Assembly (NCBI GenBank): GCA_001692895.1
Contig: KV748179.1
Span: forward strand, 3,857,222 to 3,921,221
Direction of reading: 5' to 3'
Length of the DNA stretch: 64,000 bases
Source of the DNA: Cenococcum geophilum 1.58
Taxonomy: Eukaryota > Ascomycota > Dothideomycetes > Gloniales > Gloniaceae
Part shown: one piece after another, positions 32,252 to 45,029 of the stretch
Layout of the letters: every line of letters begins with the position of its first letter
How positions within the stretch are numbered: the stretch's first letter is position 1
Position numbers and translations under genes: made by a program
Notes under the pieces: model-generated
The model's input: only the letters and a program-made list of their open reading frames with translations
Database searches by the model: none
What the model was told of the DNA's origin: nothing

Positions 32252-35200
32252 ATGCCACTAAAAGCAGCTACTATAACGCCATTAATGGCGGCAACTACTT
32301 TAAGGTTAGGGGGTAACACTAGTATAGCGGACACTAACTCGTAATAACCTGTAACAGTAGGATAATTATAAGAAATAGTGGATTAATTAACAGAAAATAA
32401 TGCAATACTTAAAAACAGACTTAATGAAATTAAAGTAGTAAAGGTTAAGTTACCATTAATTAAATAATTCTTAGGAGAAAGATTAAAGCTTAAAGGATTT
32501 CTAACGTAAATGCATTTTAAAGTTATATAAGAAGGGGCTAAGTTAGCTATAATAATAAATTAGATAGCCTACGCAGGACTATTCCTAACAGGTTAGGCAC
32601 TTAAATGGTTTAAACCCTACTTAATAGAGATACAGACTAATGGAATAACTACTACTAATTAAAAGGTACAATTTATATTTTCTAGCTAGGCAGGATTTAT
32701 AAAATAATTAATATAAATATTTAGGGACCTGGAAGCAACAACTATAGTAAAAAGGAAGCTTTAGGACCTAATATAGCGAACTTTAGCAATTAAGTATATA
32801 ATATAGTTTTAAATACTTATAATATAAGTTAAGTGGAATAATAAGGCGCTTATAGTACAGTATAAATAGGGACTTAAGGCTAAAGTCTAGGACGTAATTA
32901 TTTTAATAGAAGATACGGACACCCTAAGGGAATTAATAGATTAAGCGATTAAGATTAATAATAGGATCTTCTAAAGGGAATAGGCTAAGAAAGGCTAGGA
33001 TAGAGTTCTATAATTATATAAGACGTAAAGTACGCAATAACTAAAGCTAAATTAAAAACTATAGTATGGCGCAGAGCTAATAAACCTAAGTGGTACTAAA
33101 GAAGCCTATAAGAGATAAAGTAAGAAACTATAAAAACCTAAAGGTTAAGGATCTAGTAATTATAGGACTAAGGAGCATAGGCTAAACCAGGGATCTTAAC
33201 AGCAGAAGATGTTTAGGTAGACTCTATAATAAAGTTAATAGTTTAAAGACGGAGCTTATATAAATTATAGAAAATAGGGTTACTTTATAAGGGATTATAA
33301 AGATAGTTAGAGTTACTATATAATAAAGGGAACCAGACTAGTAGTATATAACATATATATATAGAGAAACGATAGTATACTACAAGGAATAAAAGAATGT
33401 TTAATTAGAAGTTTTGCGTTTTATTATAATAACGTATACTAAGTTTATAAAGACGCCAAGTACGGTATAAGCTATTAGCCATAAAAGCTAGAGTTAAAGG
33501 GACTTAGAGGAACTAAAGAGTTAAATAAAGAATAAGATTAACTTTATAAGCTAGATTAAAATATTATAGTAATATACGGATAAAGATTAGCAACAATAAT
33601 AATGGAGTTAGAGTACTTATTAATTAATAGCAATAAGGACAGTAAAGGAACTAACTAGGGGTATCTAAACCTTAATAATATAATAGAAGTAGAGACTAAG
33701 ACCGCTATAGAGTAAGGTTTAGTAATAGGTATTATAACACTATTAAATACGGCATCTATCACTTTATAAGACGGAAGAAGTAATATCTAAAAATGATTAA
33801 GCAAGCAGACAACTGCTAGTGCTAGCTTACCACTTAATAAAGGTAAAAAGCTAAAGGCTTAAGATTCTTAAGATAAGATAAAAAATAACTAAGATTTTTA
33901 AGATAAGATAAGGTAAGCTTAAAGACCTATAATAGACAGAAACCGATAGAGTAGAGTAGTAGCTTAGTTTAAGGACATATAAATAAGCTTGGGATAAGAA
34001 TTCTTAACGGCATAAGACTTTTAAGATAAGATAAGTAAGATCTAGGACTCTTAAGAAGAGATAAGGACACTAGTTAAGCCTAGTTAGACTAAGGTAGGGG
34101 CTAAGCTTAAGTTAGAAGCAAGCTTAAAATTAAAGAATCTAAGGGGTTAAGAATTTAGAGTATAAATTAGGACACCCACAAGTAAGAGGCAAGGAGCTTC
34201 TTTATAGATTAGAGAATCTATAGTATAAATAGTAATTAGACTAAGAGACAGATATATAGACCTAAAAGACTTACTAGGGGAATATAGTATTTAGCCTAAA
34301 GATTAAAAAGTTAATACTAAGATTAAGAAGCACGAAGACTTTAAGGATTTACTTATAAGACGNNACATAAANGAAACNATAGAGGAATTTAGNGCAAGNA
34401 TTACCTNATAGNAAGAACAGAAACTAGATAAGAGATCTAGCATATTAAGACGTATAAAGAACAGAGCACTAGTATAAAGGATTACTAATAGGCCTAGAGT
34501 AGGTATACTAAGAGCTAAGTAGCTTATTAAACTAGAATAAGAAAAGGATCTAGGGATTCCTACTAGGTTTAAGGAATAATATACTAAAGGCTATTATAAT
34601 ATAGTAATAAAAAGATATTTCCTTATAAACGAGCCGTATATACTTAAGCAGCTATACTAAAAGTAGTATAGGCAATAACATAACGATAAGTAGGAAGATT
34701 TCTATATATAGTTGGATAAGAAAGTTATCCAAGACCACCCGATTATAGAAAAGGCTATAACTTATATTAAAAGATCTAGAGAAGTAATTAGAGGACTAGA
34801 GAAGCAAAAGACAAATCTTAGTACCTGCGAATAAAGTTACAACGCTTAGATTAACACGAGAAAGGTTTAAACTTAAGGATAAGAATAAGCTAAAAGTTAA
34901 CCCAAAACATTAAGCACATTACACACTATTATAGATAGTATGCGTAGATAATGCGTATAATATACATAGAGCACTAAAGGATAAAAATTAAAAGTATCTA
35001 ATAAGGATATATTAGATAACGGACAAGGCGAAATATAAAAACGCTAAATATATACATAGTTAGCACCTAGTAGAAGTTTAAGAATAAGGGGACTTAATAC
35101 TTTAACTAGGAAGATTCCTTATGGAAGAATGCCTAAATAGACGACAATGGTAGGAATATCCAGAGAACACCTATTTATAGCATATTAAAGACAAAAAACA

Positions 35201-38200
35201 AACTAAGTATTAGCCTAAGTTAAACTAAGTATAAACAGGATCTAGTAGCTAATAGTCAGGAAAAGTAGAGGCCTATAGGACTAAAGGGAGCCAATAGTAG
35301 AGCCTTAAACCCTTAAAGAAATTTAAAAACAACACCTAAATTTATAAATTAAGTGGTAAGATTAATAGTTCAAGGCATTAATAGATAGTGGAGCAACCAG
35401 GAACTATATCTTATTAGCAGCAGTAAAAAGAATAGGATTACTACACAGGTAAAAGGAATATTCTTACCTATTAGTAACAATTTTAGGAGATCCGATAGCC
35501 TACGGAGGAGGTATTATTAATCTTAAAATAGGACCTATTTAGTTAACTATTAAGGGAAGATAAGTTGAGATATCTTTTAATATATTACCATTAGGGAATA
35601 ATAAGGCAGTACTAGGAATGCCTTAGTTACAGAAATATAATCTAAAGATCAATTAGGTTATAGGTTAGGTCAATATTAGAGATATACAAAACCGTAAGAT
35701 ATAATAATAAGCTAAGTTAGTATAGTACTAAGTAGGAGCGACCTATAAAGAAATAGAAAAAAGGTTAAGCTATATACCAAAAAGATACCATAAGTATAGT
35801 AAGAAACTATAGTCACCTAAGAGTAAAAAGCTATTAGAGTATATAGTATAGGACTATAAGATAGAATTAGAACTAGGAATAAGTCTAAGGTTCTTTCTAA
35901 TCTATAAGCTTACCAAAGAAGAAGGTAGAGCATTAAAAGAGTTTATTTAAGAAAACTTATAAAAAGAATATATTAGACTATCATAGTCATCAGTAGAATA
36001 TCCAGTACTATTTATACTAAAAAAGAATAGCAAACTAAGGCTGTGTATTAACTATAGACAGTTAAATAGCATTACTAAAAAGAATAGGTATCCTTTACCC
36101 TTAATTAGTAAAATCTAAGATAGGATAGGTAATGTGTAAATCTTTATAAAGATAGATCTAAGATAGGCGTACCATTAGATTAGAATTAAGGAAGGCGATA
36201 AATAAAAGGCAGCCTTTAAGTTAAAGGAAGAACTGTATAAACTATTAGTTATATAATTTGGGCTTATAAATGTACTAGCAACATTCTAGAAGCGTATTAA
36301 CAATATATTAGGAGAACATTTGGATGAATTTGTTATAGCATATTTTAATAATATTATTATCTACTTAATAAATAAGGAAGAGTATAAAGAACACATTAAA
36401 TAGGTTTTAAAGAGACTATAGGAAGAATAGATGCTAATAGCAATTAAGAAATACAAGTTCTTTACTAGGAAGACTAATTTCATTAAATTTATTATTAAAC
36501 TAGGCTAACTTAGTATAGATCTAAAGAAGATTAAGGCTATAGTAAATTGGCAGGAACTAGAGAACGTTACGCAATTAAAATCGGTTTTAGGGTTTTATAA
36601 TTACTGTAGAAGGTTTATAGCATAATAGTTAAAGGATATTAAACTATTTACATAATTAATAAAGAAAGAAGAACTATAGGCATAGGGAGAGGAACAGTAA
36701 GAACTCTTTAAAAAAGTTAAAAAGTTATTTACCTAGGAGCCAGTTCTTAAGATCTATTAACTAAAACTAGAGACGGTTATAGAAATAAATATATTAGACT
36801 TTGCACTAGGAGCATGCTTTATATAAAAGCATCTAGATAGATAGTATCCAGTAGCATACTATAGTTAAAAGATAATACTACTAGAGTTAAACTATAACAT
36901 CTATAATAAGGAGTTATTAGGTATAGTTATAGTACTAAAAAAATAGAGAGCGTTCTTACAAGGCATAAAGAAACCATTTATAGTTAGAATAGACTATAAG
37001 AACCTAATAGGATTCCTAATAATAAAGGAACTTAACCAAAAATAGGTTAGATGGGCAAAGATACTTATAGAATACTATTTCGAAATTTAGTATACTAAGG
37101 GTATAGACAACACGCGAGCCAATACGTTAAGTTAAAAGGCTAAACTACAAAATAACGACAAGCTATTAGGGGCTTTACTACAAAAAGACATAGATAGACT
37201 AATTAGGTACAATTATCCAAAGATCGCAGTAATATAAGAGAATGAGTTAGAAAAGAAAGTCTATAAGATACCAGAAAGCTTTTAGGCATAAAGGATTCTA
37301 GAAGTACAACTAAAAGACCTACAGTTAGATATATATAAAAAATTAAGAAGCAAAATATATCCTAAGAAGCATAGCAGAGTAGTTTATAGAGGACTTTTAT
37401 AAGGGACTAACTTAAGGACATAACGGAGCCATAGGCTTAGTATTAAGACTTTAAGAGGAGTATATTATTAACGGAATCTAGAGAATAGCTAGAAGGGTCA
37501 CTAAAGAGTATCTAGATTACTAAAGAAACAAACTAACGAGGCATAAGCCGTATAGAGGGCTACAACCTATTAAAATACTAAAGAGACCATAGGAGGTTAT
37601 ATTATGGGACTTTATTATTAAGTTGCTAAAATTAAGAGACCCTATTACCGGATAAGATTACGACATAATCTTAGTAATAGTAGATAAGCTTATAAAGTGG
37701 GGATACTTTATAGCCTATACGGAAGAAATCTCAGCGGAAGATATTGCTAGAATCTATATTAAAGAAGTGTTTGCAAGATATAGAGCACTAAATAAAATTA
37801 TATTAAATAGAGATTTAAGATTTATAGCAGCATTTTAGGAGGTATTTTTAGCGGAATAAGGAGTTTAAGTAGTAACTTTTACCGTATATTATCTACAGAC
37901 AGACAGTTAAACAGAAAGATTAAACTAGACACTAGAGCAGTATCTAAGGCATTATATTAATTACGCACAGAATAATTAGGTATCGTTATTACTAGTTATA
38001 TAATTTGCATATAATGCAACACTATAAGAAGGAATGGGTATATTACCATTTAAGGCGAATTACGGATACAAGCTAAGAACATTATTATTACCACGTTAAG
38101 TAAAGAAAACGAGTAGTAGAGCTAAGTAAAGAATAAAGGATTTAATAAATATTTATATAAACCTTACGGAAATAGCTAAGGTAGTACAGCAAAGAATAAA

Positions 38201-38700
38201 AAAGTACTATGATGCTAAGAGATCTAAGGGACTAGATCTTAAGGAGGGGGATAAAGTATAGCTACTATACAAAAATTTTAAAAGTTAATAACTAAGCAAG
38301 AAGTTAAACCACGTTAGATTAGGACCTTTTAAAATTATATAGAGGATTTTACCGGTTATATTTAAGTTAAACCTACTAGCTAGGATGAAAATCTACCCTA
38401 TATAATATATCGCGATACTAGAGCTAGCATATAGGAATATTAAGCCACTAGTTTATAAAGTAGATACGTATAGAGGATAAGAAGAAGACAAATAGCAAGT
38501 TTTAAGGATTATTAGTTATAAGGACATTAACAATAAAATATAGTATAAGGTTAAGTAGATAGGCTATACTAAAACTACCTAGGAGCTACTAAAGAATTTA
38601 AAGAACGCTATAGGAAAGGTATAGGAGTATTAAAAGAAAATAGGTTAGGCAATATTAATAAAAAAGGATCGTTAAAGAATAAGTCACCTAAGGGGGACCT
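32252..38700 (+). pseudogene. Gag-Pol remains of Gypsy copy 1
   Basis: From ATG 32252 a Gag-like frame can be followed despite many stops, including a mutated zinc knuckle around 33,240. A protease motif LIDSGATRNYI lies at about 35,376. Reverse transcriptase lies around 36,000-36,500 with the catalytic box altered to YFNNIIIY (36,339-36,362), both Asp replaced by Asn, as G-to-A changes predict. RNase H follows to about 37,130. Integrase with KWGYFIAYTEEI lies around 37,690, and a chromodomain-like end around 38,480-38,640. The element cannot be active. Confidence 0.85.
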
Positions 38701-39371
38701 AGGAAGAGCGACTGCTAAACTACTTAAAGTTATTCCCTTTACTATAGGAGGAGAATTAGTTCTTTTATTACCTAGTTCCTAAAGACCTTATTAAACAAGC
38801 TTCTATTTTTTTTAAATAAACTTTCTTATAGACACGTTCTAAACGCTAAAGATAAGTATAAGCTAGACGCTAAGCTTTAAGGATATATACGGACTCTTCT
38901 AAGGTATGCTAAACCTTAAGCAGCATAGAGGCTAGCTTACCGTTAAGTTTCGCAGCGGTAGATTAAACACGAGACCCTATAATAAATTACTTAGGGAACT
39001 TAAAGACTATTAAGAGCAATAGGACGTGTACACTTAATATTAAATATAGAACGAGCGTTATATAATAAACGCATATTAGCGCAAGTGCATTTAGAATAAA
39101 AGGAAGGTTAGTAACTAGAAGGACTTGCGATTATAATATAACTTAACCCCTCTTTTATATAATAAGAGTAAGGGATCGCTATTACTTCACCTAATAATAG
39201 TATTAAGGAGACGGTATGAAGGCGACGCTCAACCTAAGAGAGAGAAGAAATTGCTTTAGGTATAATAAGCAGCAATATTAACTAAATTAATTAGACGGAT
39301 ATTATACCTCTAGTAAACAACCTAAAGATATTAGGTATCTTTAAGGATAAAGATAAAAAGGAGGGAGATAG

Positions 39372-39793
39372 TGTTACGGACGCTTTAAGTATAATATTAT
39401 AACTACTTAGAGAAGAATTGGAAGAAGCTAGTTAGTTAATATAAGCACGGTCTAGGATGGAACCCGTAGAACTATATAACGAGGAATAATAAGTAAGTTA
39501 CATAATAGTTAAACGTGTTGGCTGTGTTAAATGTAAGGAATGTTACGTCTAATATAAATAAGACGTATATTACGTATAAGAAGGATCTCTTAGGAGTACG
39601 GTTGTGTATTTAAGGACCCTTAGTCCCTACCTAGATAATTCCTTCCTTATAGTAATTCTTAGAATATAATTAGAGTTAATCTATTAGGCAACCACTCCAC
39701 CAGTTATTATTACGTTATTAACTTACTTACAATACCTATACACCTAGCCTATTAACGAGCCCACCGTAGTCCCTACTACAAGGCTTCGTTACA
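39372..39793 (+). repeat. Right LTR of Gypsy copy 1
   Basis: 422 bp, from TGTTACGGACGC to GGCTTCGTTACA. Its inner (left) part is more RIP-altered than the same part of the left LTR; its outer end is better preserved. Confidence 0.92.
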
Positions 39794-40677
39794 TAAGCAC
39801 TACTAGGGCTTTATAACTTTTATTAAGCATTATATAACCGCTTTTAGCCCTTCTAATTTTTATACACTAGAGTAACGTGTAAATAGGCTATAGAAGGCAA
39901 TATTTAAAGAGCTATAAGTTAAGAAACGGCTTATAGCGCACGGTAATTACTAGCTAGGAAGGCTTTATTAAGAACCTCTATATAAGTAAATAGAGTAGGA
40001 GTTAAAGGATCTTATACGCCTAAGAGAAGAGAATAGAGTTATTATTCCTAGTAGGCTTAGATAATTTAACACTAAAGAACCAGTTAAAAAGCTTAAGCTT
40101 AATATAATTACTACCGATATATAGCGCCTTACTCTAACGCTATAGAACTTCCTTATAGCTTTAGTTTAGCAAAGGCTATATACTAATTCTTGTAATATTA
40201 CGCCTTACTACAATAAGCTCTTTATAGTATATATAATCCTAGCAAATATATAAGCCCTTTAAGCTAGCTTCCGGTTCTATGCTGCTTTAGAGGTTTATTT
40301 ATATAATATAGGTATTAAGTAAAGGTATATTACGCTTCCTTATAAGTTAAAAGTTGTAATATTATATACTGGCCTTGCTAAAATATAAAAGGAGCTAGAG
40401 GAAGTTAGTAGGGTATATACTTCTACACTTAAGAGTTTAGATAAGACGCTTCTATTATTACGGGCAAAGGGTATAGTTAAGGTAGTATTACGTAATAAGT
40501 ATAAGCGACGATAATATATAGTAAGGTAGATATTATTAAGCTATATATATAAACTGTATAAAGAGGTTAAGACGTTATATAAGGAAAGAAGGTAGGAAAA
40601 CGGGGAGAAAGGGCATATATTGCTAGCTTAGTTACTTAGTTAATATATATATAGGCAGAATAGGGTTTAGGTTATAG

Positions 40678-40790
40678 TCTTAGCAGAACTTAGTAGAATT
40701 TAGTAAAACTTAGCAGAATATAGTAGAATGCCATAGATTGCCGTTAGATTGCTATTAGATTGCCATTAAATTACTATTTTATAGTTAGTC
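40678..40790 (+). repeat. Short degenerate tandem repeats (10-12 bp)
   Basis: First several copies of a unit like TTAGCAGAAC, then copies of a unit like TAGATTGCCAT. Each is repeated four to five times with variation. Confidence 0.6.
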
Positions 40791-41248
40791 TCTAATTGCT
40801 AAGTTAGTGGAAATAGGTAGATATATATAAGGTGTTATAGGGGTGTCCTATAATAGTACCCCCCCTTTAAACTCGAGCTTCTATAATATAGGGCTATAGT
40901 AGTTCTAAGTGGAGTTTATAAAAGTCTTCCGTGGCTTATATAAGTCCTATAGAGTTAACAGGACTTAGTAAAGCCTTTCCATTTTATAAGATATATATAT
41001 TAGCGTTTCCGTTTATTATACTTAATATTATTAATTCTTTTAATAAAGTACTTGTTTTTATTATCTACTTTAACTAGTAAGGGAGGGTTTTATATCTATT
41101 TAAGCAGGGCATCTAATATAGGGGTACATCGGCAAAATATTGTCCCTTATAAATGACCTTAGCTGCTAGAAGTTGGCGTCGTTGGCGGGCTATTAAGGGT
41201 ATTAACTAACTTGACAAACCAGCCTATATTAAGTTTATTTGACACGCA

Positions 41249-41315
41249 GCCTACGCGCAGCCTACGTATAGCCTACGTAACCTACGCAACCTACGCAACC
41301 TACGCAACCTATATA
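41249..41315 (+). repeat. 9-10-bp tandem repeat
   Basis: About seven copies of CCTACGCAA or AGCCTACGTA-type units in a row. The C/G content is higher than in the surrounding AT-rich sequence. Confidence 0.7.
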
Positions 41316-41416
41316 ACTTATAATTTTAGATAATAAAGGCTACTTTAAAGCTGTTTATAAAGTTATTAAGATAAATTGTATACACTTCTTTATATAATCT
41401 ATTATGTCTACATTTG

Positions 41417-41705
41417 CTACCTATCTGCATTATCTACCTATCTACATTACCTACCTATCTGCATTATCTACCTATCTATATTGTCTACCTATCTATATTA
41501 CCTACCTGTCTGCATTACCTACCTATCTATATTGCCTACCTATCTATATTATCTACCTATCTGCATTGTCTACCTATCTACATCGCCTACCTATCTACAT
41601 CGTCTACCGGTCTGCATTGTTTACCTATTTATATCACCTACCTGTCTGCATTACCTACCTATCTATATCGCCTACCTATCTATATCGCCTACCTGTCTGC
41701 ATCTG
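41417..41705 (+). repeat. 17-bp minisatellite, about 17 units
   Basis: Units like CTACCTATCTGCATTAC repeat almost without length change. Because 17 is not a multiple of three and the unit has no stop, all three plus frames stay open (three overlapping frames of about 100-124 codons). These are repeat artefacts, not genes. Confidence 0.88.
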
Positions 41706-42735
41706 CCTATAGTGTTTAATTTAATTCGGGGGAGAGGTCGGCCCGATTAAAGGCTTTAATTAATTCGAATCGTTCTCTATAGCCGTTCGCTGGCTGTATA
41801 TTCGAACAGTAGTTATCTAGGGTGCCTCCCTAGGAGGCCTTAATTCGATTCGATTCGGTAATAGGCTCTAGATTAATTTAATTAATCAATTAAATTGTTC
41901 GTGGTGTTCGCTGGCTAGTTATTTAAACGGTTGTCGTCTGGTTCTGGTAACGGTTGTCTGCTAGTTCTAGCGATAGTCGTCTAGTTCTAGTGACGGTTAT
42001 CTAGTTCTAGCGACGGTCATCTGGTTCTAGCGACGGTCATCTGGTTCTGGCAACGGTTATTTAGTTCTGGCGACGGTTATCTGGTTCTGGCGACGTTCGT
42101 CTAGTTCTAGCGACGGTCGTGGTTCTGGCGATGGTCGTCTAGTTCTGGCAACGGTTGTCTGGTTCTGGCGACGGTCGTCTAGTTTTAGCGACGGTTGTAG
42201 TTCTGGCGACGGTTATCTAGTTCTAGCGACGGTTGTCTAGTTCTAGCAATGGTCGTCTAGTTCTGGCAACGGTCCTCTTCTACCTACCTACCTGCCTGCC
42301 TACCTACTTGTCTGCCTACCTACTTATTTATCTACCTACTTACCTGCCTACCTGCTTGCCTACCTGCCTACGTTAGTGTCTAGTTTAATTTAGGGGAGAA
42401 GTCGGCCTAATTAAAGGCTCTTATTAATTCGAATTATTCTCTATAGCCGTTTACTAGCTATATATTTAAACGGTAGTTATCTAGGGTACCTTCCTAGGAA
42501 ATTTTAATTTAATTTAGTAACGGGCCGATATTAAAGCTCTAGTTTAATTTAATTAATTAATTAATTAAATCGTTTATAGTATTTGCTAGCTAGTTATTTA
42601 AACGGTTATTGTCTAGTTCTAGTAACGGTTATCTAATCCTAGTAACGGTCGTTTAGTTTTAGCGATAGTTATCTAGTTCTGGCAACGGTTGTCTAGTTCT
42701 AGTAACAGTTATCTAGTTCTAGTAACAGTCCTCTG
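41706..42735 (+). repeat. Two-fold direct duplication of spacer plus 20-bp minisatellite
   Basis: A block of about 200 bp (beginning with TTTAATTTAATTCGGGGGAG and containing CTCTATAGCCGTT and CTAGGGTRCC) occurs at about 41,712-41,930 and again at about 42,375-42,597. Each copy is followed by an array of 20-bp units like TCTAGTTCTAGCGACGGTCA (41,930-42,275, about 17 units; 42,597-42,735, about 7 units). A CTAC/CTGC tetranucleotide stretch lies between them at 42,276-42,371. Confidence 0.78.
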
Positions 42736-42843
42736 CTAGCTGCCGTTCTAGTACCTCCTAAGGTAGGGAGGATATAAGGAAGGGTAAAAAATAAGGTAGC
42801 TGTAAAGGGGGTAACTTAGTAGAGGCACGTGCGGGGACCTAAT

Positions 42844-43135
42844 GTAGAGCTTTATGTAGAGCCTCTATACGTAGAGCTTCGCGCAGAGCCTTATGCAGAG
42901 CCTCTATACATAGAGCTTCGTATAGAGCTTTGTGTAGAGCTTCGTGCAGAGCCTCGTGTAAAGCCTCTATACACAGAGCTTCGTATAGAGCCTCGTGTAG
43001 AGCATCTATACGCAGAGCTTCGTGTAGAGCCTCTGTCGTAGAGCTTTGTGTAAAGCTTTGTGCAGAGCCTTATATAGAGCTTTATGTAGAGCCTCTGTCG
43101 TAGAGCTTTGTATAGAGCTTTATGTAGAGCCTCTT
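42844..43135 (+). repeat. 12/15-bp minisatellite related to the 30.6-30.9 kb arrays
   Basis: Units like GTAGAGCTTCGT (12 bp) alternate with 15-bp variants like GTAGAGCCTCTATAC. The core TAGAGCTTCG is the same as in the arrays at 30,575-30,925. A 70-codon frame through it (42,829-43,041) is a repeat artefact. Confidence 0.82.
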
Positions 43136-43189
43136 AAGCATATAACTTAAAAATAATATATTATATTACCTTAATTATATATTAAGGAA

Positions 43190-43305
43190 TATATAAGTTA
43201 GTTAACTGCGTGTTATTTAACTTTTAAATATATTAAGTTGGTTAACTGCGTATTATTTAACTTTTGAATATATTAAGTTGGTCAACTACATGTTAATTAC
43301 GCGAA
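43190..43305 (+). repeat. 40-bp tandem repeat, three copies
   Basis: The phrase AAGTTGGTTAACTGCG recurs with exact 40-bp spacing (anchors at 43,201, 43,241 and 43,281). The third copy is incomplete and altered. Confidence 0.75.
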
Positions 43306-43324
43306 ACGCGCTTAACAAAGTCGA

Positions 43325-44301
43325 CTTGAAACCTAGCCTGCGAATATTTTCCCAATGTAGTAGGGTAAAGGACTAACGTATAGAATATGGGGTAGATTTT
43401 AACCGTATTAGGGAGCTTTAGTTAATAGGCATAAGGAAAGATAACCTTTTTAACCTTATAAGGGCCAGCGTTCTTCTAATTAAGTTTCTTAGTAGGTTGT
43501 TTCGTGTTTAGATTTCTTATATCTAGCTAGACAAAATTACTAATTTAATAGGCTAGTGCTAGGGTTTATTTCTTATTTACTGCGGCTTTATAGACAGATT
43601 AAGCCTATATTATCTTATTAGTAAGGAACTATTATAGTTCCTTTATCTTCTCTATGAATTTATTTACTTTTATAACTTATAAGACGTAATAAGCGGGGTA
43701 AGGAATATTACTAAAGGGTTTAAAACCTATTTATGGGTACTAGCCGTAATTAGCTAGAAATGGGGAGACTTTTATAGTTTCTAAAACGGAATTATTTGTA
43801 GTAAACTCGGCGAATATAAGCCAGTTAATCTAGTCATCCTATAAATATAACGTATATATCTAAATATACTATTCTATTATAGCATTTACGCGTTTTATTT
43901 AACTACCTGTTTTTAAATAATACGCGGTAAATAATAGTGCTTTAATACGGAGTTAAGTAGTTAGTTCTTTTTAGAATGCTAAGATAAACTAGCTACCTTT
44001 ATTAGAGATAATTATTTTAGGGAGTTTATAGAGTTTCTATATATAATCTAGGAATAGTTAAGTAATAGTAAGCGTTAATATATTAGGGCAGGCAATTAAG
44101 TATCTTATTTTAGATAGTTGGTCTATAACTACTATAATATTTATATAGCCTCTACTCTTAAAAAGGTTAACAATAAAGTTAATTAAGATATCCTTCTATC
44201 TTTAGTCTAGAATAGGTAGCGGTTTTAAAAGACCGTTATATGTCTTATATAAGGCTTTAGCTTATTATTAGGTATAGCAGCTAGAGATATACCTTTATAT
44301 T
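43325..44301 (-). pseudogene. Gypsy integrase fragment, 3' part (RIP-degraded)
   Basis: On the minus strand the sequence reads as a Gypsy integrase core with stops: NFIVNLLRSRGYINIIVVID, DRLSKMRYLIACPNILT, then FILAF, AYYLKTGS (from a usual HPETDGQ), and FAEFTTNNSVLETIKVSPF with the family's NYG stretch. It breaks at 44,301, where the Copia element begins, and its upstream part resumes at 50,467. It belongs to a Gypsy family different from the two chromodomain elements. Confidence 0.75.
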
Positions 44302-44569
44302 TGTATAATTACAGTACCTGTTATACCAACCGCGTGCTTACGCGTTCGGTACGCCGAGTACGCGTTTACGCGTTTGGTGTACTAACCACCCGCTTATATA
44401 TTTAGTGCACTTTTAAAGCACTAACTAATTAGGGGGGAGGCGCATTAGTATATAGACCACGTAGTCTGCTTTATATAATTAATAGTTACCATCTAAATAA
44501 GTATACAATACTATATGTATTTCGTGCCCGTGGATATAACTTACTTATACTATTAAGTTAGTATAAATA
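44302..44569 (+). repeat. Left LTR of the Copia element
   Basis: 268 bp, begins TGTATAATTACAG and ends GTATAAATA. It contains repeated GCGTG/ACGCGT motifs and TTCGTGCCCGTGGA. The outer end is less mutated than the inner end. Confidence 0.88.
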
Positions 44570-45029
44570 CTGATTAGTAAGCGCGCACAGATTAGTAATT
44601 ACTTAACACCTCCCCCTAAGCGATATATAATAGCAACTACCTATTTAGACTTCTAGTACAACCTATTAGAAGGTTAGAAGTTAGGGATTATAGACTTATC
44701 TCTAACTCTATATACTTATTTAAGTCTTAATACGGTTTACTAAAAGTATAATAGACGTGAATACAGACCTGTATAGAACCCCTACCCTTAAACCTTAAAC
44801 CCCTATCCCTACTATACCCTCTTTTAATACCTCTAACGTCTTTTTAGACCCCTTATAAAGACCCCCTACCCCTTTATAAACTACTATGGACCTATTAAGA
44901 CCCCTTATGGACACTCTTACCCTTTTACGAACCGCTATAGATATTAACCGCCTTTATGGACCACTATAAGACCTCTTCCACCTACTGCGTACTACACTAT
45001 ACTATATAGTATAGTAGACCTAAGGAAGC

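Larger units (their letters stand above)
31786..39793 (+). mobile_element. Gypsy LTR retrotransposon with chromodomain, copy 1 (RIP-inactivated)
   Basis: A complete 8,008-bp element: 422-bp LTRs at both ends and a 5-bp target duplication TAAGC (31,781-31,785 and 39,794-39,798). The order protease, reverse transcriptase, RNase H, integrase makes it Ty3/Gypsy. A purine-rich tract just before the right LTR (about 39,352-39,370) is the likely plus-strand primer site. The same family recurs at 51,544-59,565. The element is inserted in another repeat. All coding frames are destroyed by stops from CAG/CAA to TAG/TAA and TGG to TAG changes. Confidence 0.93.
39794..41370 (+). other. Right part of the older interrupted repeat
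   Basis: AT-rich, stop-filled sequence that continues the repeat at 31,527-31,785. Traces of a reading frame are visible up to about 40,560, but I cannot name a family. It contains short tandem repeats at 40,678-40,790 and 41,249-41,315. Confidence 0.4.

Noticed and set aside
41376..41750. Three overlapping plus-strand frames of about 100-124 codons
   Set aside because: All come from the 17-bp tandem repeat, which is open in every frame.
41930..42735. Regular repeats resembling a CRISPR array
   Set aside because: The 20-bp units are contiguous with no unique spacers, there are no cas genes, and the genome is eukaryotic.
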